64,000 bases of DNA from an uncultured Eubacteriales bacterium (lineage in GTDB: Bacteria; Bacillota; Clostridia; Lachnospirales; Lachnospiraceae): positions 124,001 to 188,000 of the forward strand of contig OMVU01000001.1 of the NCBI GenBank assembly GCA_900314565.1, given 5' to 3'. Within the stretch, counting starts at the first letter, position 1, and each line of letters begins with the position of its first letter. Below, one piece after another: positions 17,826 through 24,632 of this stretch. Both the position numbers and the translations under genes were made by a program. A model generated the notes under the pieces. It was not told the DNA's origin. It ran no database searches and was given only the letters and a program-made list of their open reading frames with translations.

Positions 17826-18128
17826 ATGACCAATGAGCATCAGGATGAACACCCCGTAATTTTTGAGAATCCAAACACAATATATGTTAGTGATAGGGAC
17901 TACACCCTTGAGGATTATATACGCGATAACGCCCACCCGGACAAAATGGATTGCATCAAGGACACTGAACCAGAGCGAGTTTGGAGAATCACAAATCTGG
18001 TTTCTATAGGCATCGAAAATTTCGATGCAGTCAGCTATATCATCGAATACCCGCACCTACAGGAATCATTCTTTGAAAATCAGTGCAAGCGAAGCTTGTC
18101 GGGATATCGTCAACTTACTCATGACTGA
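17826..18128 (+). CDS. Hypothetical protein (100 aa) in accessory island
   Basis: The product is acidic (MTNEHQDEHPVIFENPNTIYVSD...) with no membrane segment or motif I recognise. It has no clear ribosome binding site, and a competing frame lies on the other strand. It sits between a GNAT gene and an XRE regulator in an AT-rich stretch. It may be a small accessory gene or the remnant of a longer one. Confidence 0.35.
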   Translation: MTNEHQDEHPVIFENPNTIYVSDRDYTLEDYIRDNAHPDKMDCIKDTEPERVWRITNLVSIGIENFDAVSYIIEYPHLQESFFENQCKRSLSGYRQLTHD

Positions 18129-18190
18129 GTCACGAGCATTCTACATAGGATCAAAGGGGAATGGACCGAAACGAACATAAAAACCACGCA

Positions 18191-18219
18191 TTGCGAGAAT
18201 AGTTTGATATTGATATACT
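18191..18219 (+). promoter_or_regulatory. Predicted promoter of the XRE gene
   Basis: TTGCGA (18191-18196), 17-base spacer, TATACT (18214-18219), 35 bases before the start codon at 18255. Confidence 0.6.
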
Positions 18220-18254
18220 GTCTTTACGAACACACAACGCGAGGTGATAATATA

Positions 18255-18968
18255 ATGGATATAGCACATATTATAAAAGAATTGAGAGAAGGTGCAGGGA
18301 TGTCACGTAAAGAGTTTTCAGAGCATACGGGCATCCCTGTTCGTACATTGGAAGATTGGGAAGCAGGTCGGAGAACACCTCCGGAGTATATACCGAGACT
18401 ATTAGCATATCAGATTAAATTTGAGAGTATTTATGATGAAAAGGCAAAAAGAAATGTATCGGTAATACAAGATGCGGATGGTAATAAGATTGTTGTTATA
18501 AATGATATTGTTTTCAAAGGGAAAAGATCCATTCAATGGGAAGATGTTGAAGAGTATTTAAAGCGATACGTAGGGGATATATATTCTATAGCTGAAGACA
18601 ATGAAATAATTTATATAGGGTCAGAACTTCCAAGTGAATATGCCGGTTCTGTTTACACAAAGAAATTGAAAGGAACTGCGGCTAAAGCTAAAGCAAATGC
18701 TGCCCAGGCTATTCCGGAAATGATTGAGATAGCCTCGAATGGCATATTTGAAGATAATCGAAAACCAAAGCATGGAAGAGATGCTAAAAACGGATGGTAT
18801 CGGTATGATACGAGGTTTGCACTTCCAGTATATGGAGATGATGGAAATGTTGAACGGTACAACATTTTTCGCGGAAGGATCCTTATAAGATATGCTTCCA
18901 GCGGAAAGAAATATCTTTATGATATTTTGGAAATAAAAAAAGAAACAGGCAAGTCCTGTCAGACCTAA
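18255..18968 (+). CDS. XRE-type HTH protein with phage polyvalent-protein-like C-terminal domain
   Basis: A 237-residue protein. Residues 4-50 are a helix-turn-helix of the XRE type (MSRKEFSEHTGIPVRTLEDWEAGRR). The C-terminal 130 residues (SEYAGSVYTKKLKGT..., NAAQAIPEMIEIA, GWYRYDTRFALPV, YNIFRGRILIRY, LYDILEIKKE) resemble, from memory, LPD-type domains found in phage and conjugative-element polyvalent proteins; the exact family is uncertain. The start is ATG 18255 with GAGGTGATAA upstream. AT-rich composition and an isolated position suggest transfer. It could be an element-borne regulator or a toxin/immunity component. Confidence 0.65.
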   Translation: MDIAHIIKELREGAGMSRKEFSEHTGIPVRTLEDWEAGRRTPPEYIPRLLAYQIKFESIYDEKAKRNVSVIQDADGNKIVVINDIVFKGKRSIQWEDVEEYLKRYVGDIYSIAEDNEIIYIGSELPSEYAGSVYTKKLKGTAAKAKANAAQAIPEMIEIASNGIFEDNRKPKHGRDAKNGWYRYDTRFALPVYGDDGNVERYNIFRGRILIRYASSGKKYLYDILEIKKETGKSCQT

Positions 18969-19119
18969 GTCCTACCCGGTGAAAACCCGTTTCCTGTAAA
19001 AGATAGTACTGGAAAATAGTGTATATGTCAAGGCTTACAGGAAAGACAATGAGTATCCCGCGCTGATCTGATGAAGATTACAGCTTGTCAAAAAGGCTCT
19101 CCTGTCTGACAAATAGAAT

Positions 19120-19133
19120 CGAACACATGCTTG
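19120..19133. promoter_or_regulatory. LexA operator 1 of the LysM gene
   Basis: CGAACACATGCTTG matches CGAACRNRYGTTYG at 13 of 14 positions. Its last bases overlap the -35 hexamer of the promoter. Confidence 0.6.
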
Positions 19134-19159
19134 ACAAACAACTGTTCAGGTGATACTAT
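19131..19159 (+). promoter_or_regulatory. Promoter of the LysM (YneA-like) gene
   Basis: Perfect TTGACA (19131-19136), 17-base spacer, TACTAT (19154-19159). It lies about 70 bases before the gene and is bracketed by two LexA boxes. Confidence 0.75.
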
Positions 19160-19166
19160 TTCTATC

Positions 19167-19180
19167 AGAACGAACGTTCC
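19167..19180. promoter_or_regulatory. LexA operator 2 of the LysM gene
   Basis: AGAACGAACGTTCC contains an exact GAAC-N4-GTTC core (12 of 14 to the full consensus). It covers the expected transcription start, so bound LexA would block initiation. Confidence 0.75.
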
Positions 19181-19229
19181 GAACAAAGATTCCGAACTGA
19201 TTTTTGGGATAGTGCCCGGAGGTTGATTT

Positions 19230-19637
19230 ATGACAGCGGCGAATACAGGAAGAACTGCATATTTTAGGAGCGATTTGAGAAGGCCCTCCGATGGTAAACC
19301 CGGATATAGAAGCGGCAGCAAGAGGATCCGGAGAAGAAGAGCGCGGAAAGACAGGATTATTTCTTTTATCGCCGGCGCACTTTTTGCAACTGCCGTCCTT
19401 CTTTTAATGTTCCTTCTTTCTGCAGGAACAGCGAAAGCGGAAAATATCTCTTCGGGGCGGGTCTACAGAAGCGTTCGGATCGAGGCAGATGATACTCTCT
19501 GGGATATTGCGGAGAGGGAGATGGACTCCGCCTGGTCTGAAAAGCGCGATTATATTAAGGAGGTTGAAAGGATCAACAATATTAACGGCGACAACATTTC
19601 TGCAGGCGATTACCTGATTCTCCCTTATAACAGGTAA
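19230..19637 (+). CDS. YneA-like LysM membrane protein, predicted SOS-induced division inhibitor
   Basis: A 135-residue protein with a basic N-terminus, one membrane helix (residues about 43-65) and an extracellular LysM domain (about 82-132; VRIEADDTLWDIAEREM, NNINGDNISAGDYLILP). This is the architecture of B. subtilis YneA, which halts division during the SOS response. Two LexA sites flank its strong promoter. In B. subtilis yneA adjoins lexA; here they are 12 kb apart in the window. GGAGGTTGATTT precedes the ATG. Its sequence outside LysM is not closely alignable by eye, so function is inferred from layout and regulation. Confidence 0.78.
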   Translation: MTAANTGRTAYFRSDLRRPSDGKPGYRSGSKRIRRRRARKDRIISFIAGALFATAVLLLMFLLSAGTAKAENISSGRVYRSVRIEADDTLWDIAEREMDSAWSEKRDYIKEVERINNINGDNISAGDYLILPYNR

Positions 19638-19668
19638 GAGACGCGGATTGTTATATATTCCCTTCATG

Positions 19669-19716
19669 GCGGGATCAGGCTTTCCCCCGTTTGCCTGATC
19701 CCGCTCATTTTTTCTT
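19669..19716 (+). terminator. Intrinsic terminator after the LysM gene
   Basis: Perfect 12-bp stem GCGGGATCAGGC / GCCTGATCCCGC with a 12-base loop, followed by TCATTTTTTCTT. The rest of the gap to 19948 holds a possible promoter and nothing else recognised. Confidence 0.85.
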
Positions 19717-19834
19717 ACCGCAACTTATTGTTATGTCGGCTGACACTGACCGGAATCCAGCACTTTTGTCTCTCGGGCAGGACTTGAATTTTCGGAGTGA
19801 CAGTCTTAACACCAGTCAGTACAGAATTGTTTTA

Positions 19835-19843
19835 TGATATAAT
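19835..19843 (+). promoter_or_regulatory. Extended -10 promoter of the AmmeMemoRadiSam genes
   Basis: TGATATAAT gives a perfect -10 with a TGN extension; no convincing -35 is seen. It is about 105 bases before the MEMO-like gene. Confidence 0.5.
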
Positions 19844-19948
19844 GCATATATAGATTTATCTTTCCGGAAAAGAGGAGCGTCTGCATACGGGCGCATGAGC
19901 AGCTATATTCTTTCAGGAACCTAAATGTGTTGTGAAAGGAGAATTTCA

Positions 19949-20749
19949 ATGTCTTTTCTTGCAGGTTATATGGTACCGCATCCGCCAATCGCGGTCGCTG
20001 AGATCGGGAGAGGGGAGGAGCGGAAAATCCAGGCGACACTGGATGCCTTTTCGGAGGTCTCCCGGGATATCGCGTCAATTAAACCGGATACAATCATCCT
20101 GACATCTCCTCATTCGGTCATGTATCGTGACTATTTCCACATTTCTCCCGGGACAAGGGCAAAGGGAAATTTCGGGCGTTTTCGTGCTCCGGGCGTAAAG
20201 TTCGACGTAAAATACGACACAGATCTCGTCCGGCAGATAGAAGATCTGTGTGAGAGCAACGGAGTGCCGGCAGGGACGATGGGAGAACTCGACAGGATGC
20301 TTGACCACGGAACAATGGTCCCTCTTTACTTTATTAATCAGTATTATACAGACTACAGGCTTGTCCGGATCGGTCTTTCAGGCCTTCCGCTTTCCATGCA
20401 CTGGAAATTCGGCCGTCTCATCCGTGATGCGGTCGAAAAATGCGGAAGACGCGCTGTCTTTATCGCGAGCGGGGATCTGGCGCATTGCCAGAAAGAAGAT
20501 GGTCCATACGGTTACCGATCGTCCGGTCCCGCCTATGATAAGCAGATCATGGAAGTCATGGGAAAAGCCGATTTTAACTCCCTTCTATCATTTGAAGAGA
20601 GTTTCCTCGATGACTGCATGGAATGCGGGCATCGTTCCTTTACGATCATGGGCGGAGCTTTTGAAGGCACAAATGTCAGTGCGAGAAAATTGTCGCATGA
20701 GGCGACCTTTGGGGTAGGATATGGAATCTGCATCTATCACCCGGTCTGA
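19949..20749 (+). CDS. amrB: AmmeMemoRadiSam system protein B (MEMO/LigB-like)
   Basis: A 266-residue member of the MEMO1/class III extradiol dioxygenase-like fold. Motifs include GYMVPHPPIAV at the start, TSPHSVMYRDYF, ALGxSGLP-like VRIGLSGLP, IASGDLAHC and GVGYGICIYHP at the end; several His residues sit where metal ligands lie in the fold. The family reaches from bacteria to human MEMO1, and its reaction in bacteria is unsettled. Start ATG 19949 has GAAAGGAG upstream; an ATG 24 bases earlier is less likely. Its 3' end overlaps the radical SAM gene by 29 bases. Confidence 0.88.
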   Translation: MSFLAGYMVPHPPIAVAEIGRGEERKIQATLDAFSEVSRDIASIKPDTIILTSPHSVMYRDYFHISPGTRAKGNFGRFRAPGVKFDVKYDTDLVRQIEDLCESNGVPAGTMGELDRMLDHGTMVPLYFINQYYTDYRLVRIGLSGLPLSMHWKFGRLIRDAVEKCGRRAVFIASGDLAHCQKEDGPYGYRSSGPAYDKQIMEVMGKADFNSLLSFEESFLDDCMECGHRSFTIMGGAFEGTNVSARKLSHEATFGVGYGICIYHPV

Positions 20750-21626
20750 GAAGGGCCAGGAATATAAAATTTCAGAACAAAAAACTGCGAAAGCAGGGGA
20801 GAAGTATGCTGTCTGCCCGGTCTGTCCGCATCACTGCAGGCTCAAAGAAGGTGCTGTCGGGCTCTGCAGGGCACGCAGATGTGAGAACAGGCAGGTCGTT
20901 CCCGTCAATTATGGGATGGTCACAGCTCTTGCTTTGGACCCGATCGAGAAAAAACCGCTCCATTTCTTCCATCCGGGGAGCAGGATCCTGTCCGTCGGCA
21001 GTTTCGGCTGCAATCTTCACTGTCCGTTCTGTCAGAATCATGAAATTGCTGAAGGAACGGCGAAAAGTACGGGGGCGGTGAGAATGTCTCCCGAGGAGAT
21101 CCTCGAAGCAGCGGTCAATCTCCGCAGCCGGGGGAATATCGGGGTTGCATTTACCTACAACGAGGCGCTTGTCGGCTATGAATTCGTGCGGGATACTGCC
21201 AGACTGGTTCACGAAGTCGGCATGTACAATGTGCTTGTGACCAACGGCATGGCCGAGATACCGATCCTTCTTGAGCTTCTCCCCTATATTGATGCAATGA
21301 ATATTGATCTCAAGGCTTTCCGTCCTGAGCTTTATAAGTGGCTTGGAGGAGATCTTCAGACGGTCATGCGCTTCATTTCCAGAGCGGCAGAAGATGCCCA
21401 TGTGGAGCTCACAACGCTCATAATACCCGGTAAAAACGATGATCTACAGGACATGGAGGAGGAGGCTGCCTGGATTGCTGAGATCGATCCGGAAATACCG
21501 CTGCACATTACGAGATACTTTCCGAGACACCGAATGACAGAGCCGCCAACGGATATCCGTAAGATGAGGATTCTTATGTCAGTGGCAAAGAAGCATCTGA
21601 AAAATGTAGTCCTCGGAAATGTCTGA
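20721..21626 (+). CDS. amrS: AmmeMemoRadiSam system radical SAM enzyme
   Basis: A 301-residue radical S-adenosylmethionine enzyme. The cluster-binding motif is Cys97, Cys101 and Cys104 in FGCNLHCPFCQN. Before it are four further cysteines in the N-terminal CPVCPHHCRL and GLCRARR region, typical of the AmrS/PflA-related group. SAM-binding features NEALVGYEF and MNIDLKAF follow. It overlaps the MEMO-like gene and precedes AMMECR1, so all three are probably one transcript. The natural substrate is unknown; the set is conserved as a unit in many anaerobes. Confidence 0.9.
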   Translation: MESASITRSEKGQEYKISEQKTAKAGEKYAVCPVCPHHCRLKEGAVGLCRARRCENRQVVPVNYGMVTALALDPIEKKPLHFFHPGSRILSVGSFGCNLHCPFCQNHEIAEGTAKSTGAVRMSPEEILEAAVNLRSRGNIGVAFTYNEALVGYEFVRDTARLVHEVGMYNVLVTNGMAEIPILLELLPYIDAMNIDLKAFRPELYKWLGGDLQTVMRFISRAAEDAHVELTTLIIPGKNDDLQDMEEEAAWIAEIDPEIPLHITRYFPRHRMTEPPTDIRKMRILMSVAKKHLKNVVLGNV

Positions 21627-21627
21627 T

Positions 21628-21683
21628 CTCTGATGCAGAATTCCCGTGATTTCAACCGTGAGATAAGAGATGAATACGTAAAG
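21628..21683. repeat. Dispersed intergenic repeat, copy 1
   Basis: Bases 21628-21650 match 53203-53225 at 21 of 23 positions, and 21667-21683 match 53234-53250 at 15 of 17. A third partial echo (GATGAATATGTAAAG) follows at about 21733. Function unknown. Confidence 0.6.
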
Positions 21684-21793
21684 TTAAAACATTCTTTGAA
21701 ACAGAGTCTTCGTGACATAATCTGTAAGTTATTGATGAATATGTAAAGGTGACGGCAGACAGTAAACAGAAGAGGGATGGGAGGGATACCAAT

Positions 21794-22315
21794 ATGGATC
21801 TTTATGTACAGCTTGCCAGAAAAACAGTTGAGACTTATATCCGCGACCGGAAGATCTATGAGCCGCAGCCGGAAGAGCTCACCGAGGAAATGAAAAACGG
21901 ACGGGCCGGCGCCTTTGTCTCCATTCATGAGAACGGGGAGCTGCGCGGCTGTATCGGAACGATTGCTCCGGTCCAGAAAGCGCTTTATCTGGAAATCATT
22001 GCAAACGCGATCTCTGCATCCACACGGGACCCGAGGTTTCCGCCGATCACAGTGAAGGAACTGCCTGATCTTGAAATCAGTGTGGATGTTCTCGGAGAGG
22101 CAGAAGAAATACCGTCGGAGGATTATCTTGATGTGAAGCGGTACGGCGTGATCGTGTCGAAGGGAAGACGTCGCGGACTTTTGCTGCCGGACCTTGAAGG
22201 TGTAGACAATGTGGAGACACAAGTGGCGATTGCAAAGATGAAGGCCGGGATCCGTGAGGAGGATACGGATGTGGTGCTTGAGAGGTTTGAGGTGATACGG
22301 CATGAGGAAAAGTAA
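21794..22315 (+). CDS. amrA: AMMECR1-domain protein (AmmeMemoRadiSam system protein A)
   Basis: A 173-residue AMMECR1 protein. Its hallmark is LRGCIGT (here ELRGCIGTIAPV, about 51-62), followed by ANAISASTRDPRFPPITVKEL and the ISVDVLGEAE stretch. The family is found in all three domains and named for a human X-linked syndrome gene; no enzymatic role is established. GGGAGGG precedes ATG 21794; a GTG 45 bases upstream would add unrelated residues. It is third in the AmmeMemoRadiSam set, after a 167-base gap containing short repeats. Confidence 0.9.
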   Translation: MDLYVQLARKTVETYIRDRKIYEPQPEELTEEMKNGRAGAFVSIHENGELRGCIGTIAPVQKALYLEIIANAISASTRDPRFPPITVKELPDLEISVDVLGEAEEIPSEDYLDVKRYGVIVSKGRRRGLLLPDLEGVDNVETQVAIAKMKAGIREEDTDVVLERFEVIRHEEK

Positions 22316-22410
22316 GAGAAGGTTCATCTGAACGGATGGAAAAAGGGGAAAATGGTTGTGCGGGTGTATGGAGGGATGTATAATATCGATATGCATCTAT
22401 TCCACAAACG

Positions 22411-22488
22411 CGAGTTTAACGAAAAGATGGACAGGCAAAATATGTACTGAGGTATGTATTGTGCTGTCCATCTGTTTCGTTAAACTCG
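22411..22488. repeat. Near-perfect 24/25-bp inverted repeat before the tyrosine recombinase
   Basis: The left arm (22411-22434) begins CGAGTTTAACGAAA and continues AGATGGACAG. The right arm (22464-22488) is its reverse complement with one extra base. The 29-base centre contains two TATGTA words. The arms could form a cruciform or an RNA hairpin, or be binding sites for the recombinase encoded 60 bases downstream. No T-tract follows, so a terminator is unlikely. Confidence 0.9.
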
Positions 22489-22506
22489 TAGGCACTATAA
22501 CTGACA

Positions 22507-22521
22507 GTTTCGTTAAATTCG
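22507..22521. repeat. Third copy of the recombinase-proximal motif
   Basis: GTTTCGTTAAATTCG differs at one base from 22474-22488 (GTTTCGTTAAACTCG) and has the same orientation, 33 bases further on. It lies about 30 bases before the recombinase start. Confidence 0.75.
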
Positions 22522-22551
22522 TTTTACTTAAGCTAAACGAGGTATTTATAT

Positions 22552-23634
22552 ATGGCTGACCGCACCACCTACCGCGAACAAACCGACCGCCGCAACATCC
22601 TCCGTCTCCGGAAAGTCCTCTCGGAGCTTCCTCCTTTTGTCAAAGACTATTTCCGGTCGATCGACACCACGACGACCACCCGGACCCGTATTTCCTATGC
22701 CTACGATATCCGTGTCTTCTTCGAATTCCTGAAATCACAGAATCCTCTTTACAAAGAATATGCTCTCAGAGATTTCTCGCTCGAAGACCTGGATCACGTC
22801 TCCGCCTCCGATATCGAGGAATACATGGAGTACCTGAAACTCTATGAAACGCCCGAGAACCGTCAGAATACGTCTGCCCTGAACACCAATGGGGTCGTCG
22901 GTATTAAACGCAAATTATCGGCTCTGAGAAGCTTCTACGGCTATCTCTTTAAGCGTCAGATGCTCAGAACGAATCCCACAGTTCTTATAGATATGCCAAA
23001 AATCCACGATCGAACGATAGTTCGACTGGAGGCTGATGAAGTGGCGATTCTTCTCGATTACATTGAAAACTGTGAGCAGACCCTGCAGGGAAAAGCTCTT
23101 GCCTACTATAAAAAGACAAAAGAACGCGACCTCGCTCTAGTCACGCTTCTCCTCGGGACCGGAATCCGTGTCTCCGAGTGCGTTGGACTTGATGTCGAAG
23201 ATATTGATTTCAGAAACAACGGAATCCGTATTATCAGAAAGGGCGGGAATGAGGCAATCGTTTACTTCGGTGAGGAAGTTGAGCGGGCACTGAAGAACTA
23301 CCTTGAGATCCGCAGGGGGATTACTCCGGTGACCGGTCATGAACATGCCCTCTTCTATTCTACACAGAGGCGCAGGATGACGATCCGTTCTGTCGAGAAC
23401 CTTGTCGAAAAGTACGCCTCCGCCGTGACAACGACCAAGAAAATCACGCCGCACAAACTGAGGAGCACCTATGGTACAGCTCTCTACAGGGAGACCGGCG
23501 ACATCTATCTGGTCGCCGATGTGCTGGGACACAAGGATGTAAACACGACCAGGAGGCATTATGCGGCAATGGATGATGCACAGCGCCGCAGGGCTGCAGG
23601 CGCCGTTCGGCTGCGGGAAGATACAGACACATAA
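22552..23634 (+). CDS. Tyrosine site-specific recombinase (XerC/D-like)
   Basis: A 360-residue DNA strand-exchange enzyme with an N-terminal SAM-like DNA-binding domain (about 25-150). The catalytic domain has the full active set: Arg206 (GTGIRVSE), Lys230 (RKGGNE), His301 and Arg304 (HKLRSTYG), His327 (LGHKD) and nucleophile Tyr337 (RRHY). It is longer than XerC/D (about 300 residues). GAGGT precedes the ATG. The inverted and direct repeats immediately upstream are candidate target or control sites. No phage or transposon partner genes lie alongside, so it is either a stand-alone chromosomal recombinase or a DNA switch. Confidence 0.9.
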   Translation: MADRTTYREQTDRRNILRLRKVLSELPPFVKDYFRSIDTTTTTRTRISYAYDIRVFFEFLKSQNPLYKEYALRDFSLEDLDHVSASDIEEYMEYLKLYETPENRQNTSALNTNGVVGIKRKLSALRSFYGYLFKRQMLRTNPTVLIDMPKIHDRTIVRLEADEVAILLDYIENCEQTLQGKALAYYKKTKERDLALVTLLLGTGIRVSECVGLDVEDIDFRNNGIRIIRKGGNEAIVYFGEEVERALKNYLEIRRGITPVTGHEHALFYSTQRRRMTIRSVENLVEKYASAVTTTKKITPHKLRSTYGTALYRETGDIYLVADVLGHKDVNTTRRHYAAMDDAQRRRAAGAVRLREDTDT

Positions 23635-23715
23635 GGAAATATGCTTCGTTCAAAATCCCCTTCGTTTAGGCACAGAACATCCGGGCAGCATTCTTGTTCT
23701 CTATTAAAAAATTAC

Positions 23716-24048
23716 TTATTTCTTACAGATAGTATTTGATAAAATAATTATTGCAATACAATCGATCACTGTTATAACAAAAAACACTGTAGAGAAAAAT
23801 GCTGGCAGTACTGTTTCCCAGATTGCCAGGATAAAAATCATAAGTGTTATCAGCGCCATGCCGATTCCGACTACTCTGCAAAGCTTTTTTGTATCATATC
23901 TGTTCTTTTCATCTCTGCCTGCCGTATTATACCCGGCAATAAGACTCGCTCCATGTCCTGAGATAAGGATAAGGCTGATAATTAAAAACAGAATTCCTAT
24001 TATCCAAACGATCCAATCCGGTCCGCTGCTGATTTCTTTTAGTGTCAT
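23716..24048 (-). CDS. DUF3784 membrane protein
   Basis: A 110-residue protein with three hydrophobic segments (about 12-34, 58-78, 82-104). The signature SGHGASLIAGYNTAGRDEKNRYDTKKLCRVVG is typical of DUF3784. No function is known. GAGAGGAT precedes the ATG on the minus strand. It faces the recombinase convergently and lies alone. AT-rich, like the 17-18 kb island. Confidence 0.78.
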   Translation of the reverse strand: MTLKEISSGPDWIVWIIGILFLIISLILISGHGASLIAGYNTAGRDEKNRYDTKKLCRVVGIGMALITLMIFILAIWETVLPAFFSTVFFVITVIDCIAIIILSNTICKK

Positions 24049-24632
24049 GAGCGTATCCTCTCAATTACTGATTTATTCCTGGCACTAATATAACCGGAGG
24101 CTATCTCCGACTTCAACATCTTTCTGTCATTCTTATTTTTGGGGAAAACCCGTATAGGAAAACAGCCGGATTGAGGGTTGACATAACGCACGGATATCTG
24201 TATGACGGTTAACATAAGCTGTGGTTTGAAGTTGTATGGTTTACGTAATTTTCGGATTCTTCGGAGAATGCCGGACGGGTGCCGGTCTTCTCCAAAGAAG
24301 CAGGCCTGACCGGAAGATTTTCAGCAAGAGTTCTCCACGGTGATTCTTCAGCCTGTTTTATTCAAAACGACGATAAAACCGGATTTTTTTAAATATTTCT
24401 ACGGCAAATTGTATGTTATTATTATTGGATTATGCTCTAAAAATGTTATAATAATACGGTACAGGTCACATTTCTGGCTGGATAATGCATCTTCAGAAGG
24501 AGATCGTTTTTTGTGACCGGAAAGAGGGATCCGGGACCACGTTCAAAGCCGCATTGCGGCAGGGTAACGAGGCGATTCGGCATCCGAACGGACAGGTGTA
24601 GATAAAGAAGTGTAAAAGGAGGAAGTAACAGG
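24049..24632. other. 584-bp intergenic region before the lactate permease
   Basis: No convincing gene. It holds a possible promoter (TTGACA 24178-24183, 17-base spacer, TATGAC 24201-24206), a hairpin at 24263-24293 (GGAGAA...CCGG...CCGG...TTCTCC), a good promoter at 24425-24452, and a 180-base leader with small hairpins (GCCGC-ATT-GCGGC and TTCGG-CAT-CCGAA). I could not match the leader to a known riboswitch. Confidence 0.5.
24425..24452 (+). promoter_or_regulatory. Predicted promoter of the lactate permease gene
   Basis: TTGGAT (24425-24430), 16-base spacer, perfect TATAAT (24447-24452). It gives a leader of about 170 bases. Confidence 0.65.

Noticed and set aside
17814..18056. 80-codon minus-strand frame opposite the 17826 ORF
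   Set aside because: No ribosome binding site or recognisable domain; the + strand frame is marginally better supported.
22411..22488. Inverted repeat as a rho-independent terminator for the AMMECR1 gene
   Set aside because: The loop is 29 bases and no T-run follows the right arm; a third motif copy further on argues for protein-binding sites instead.
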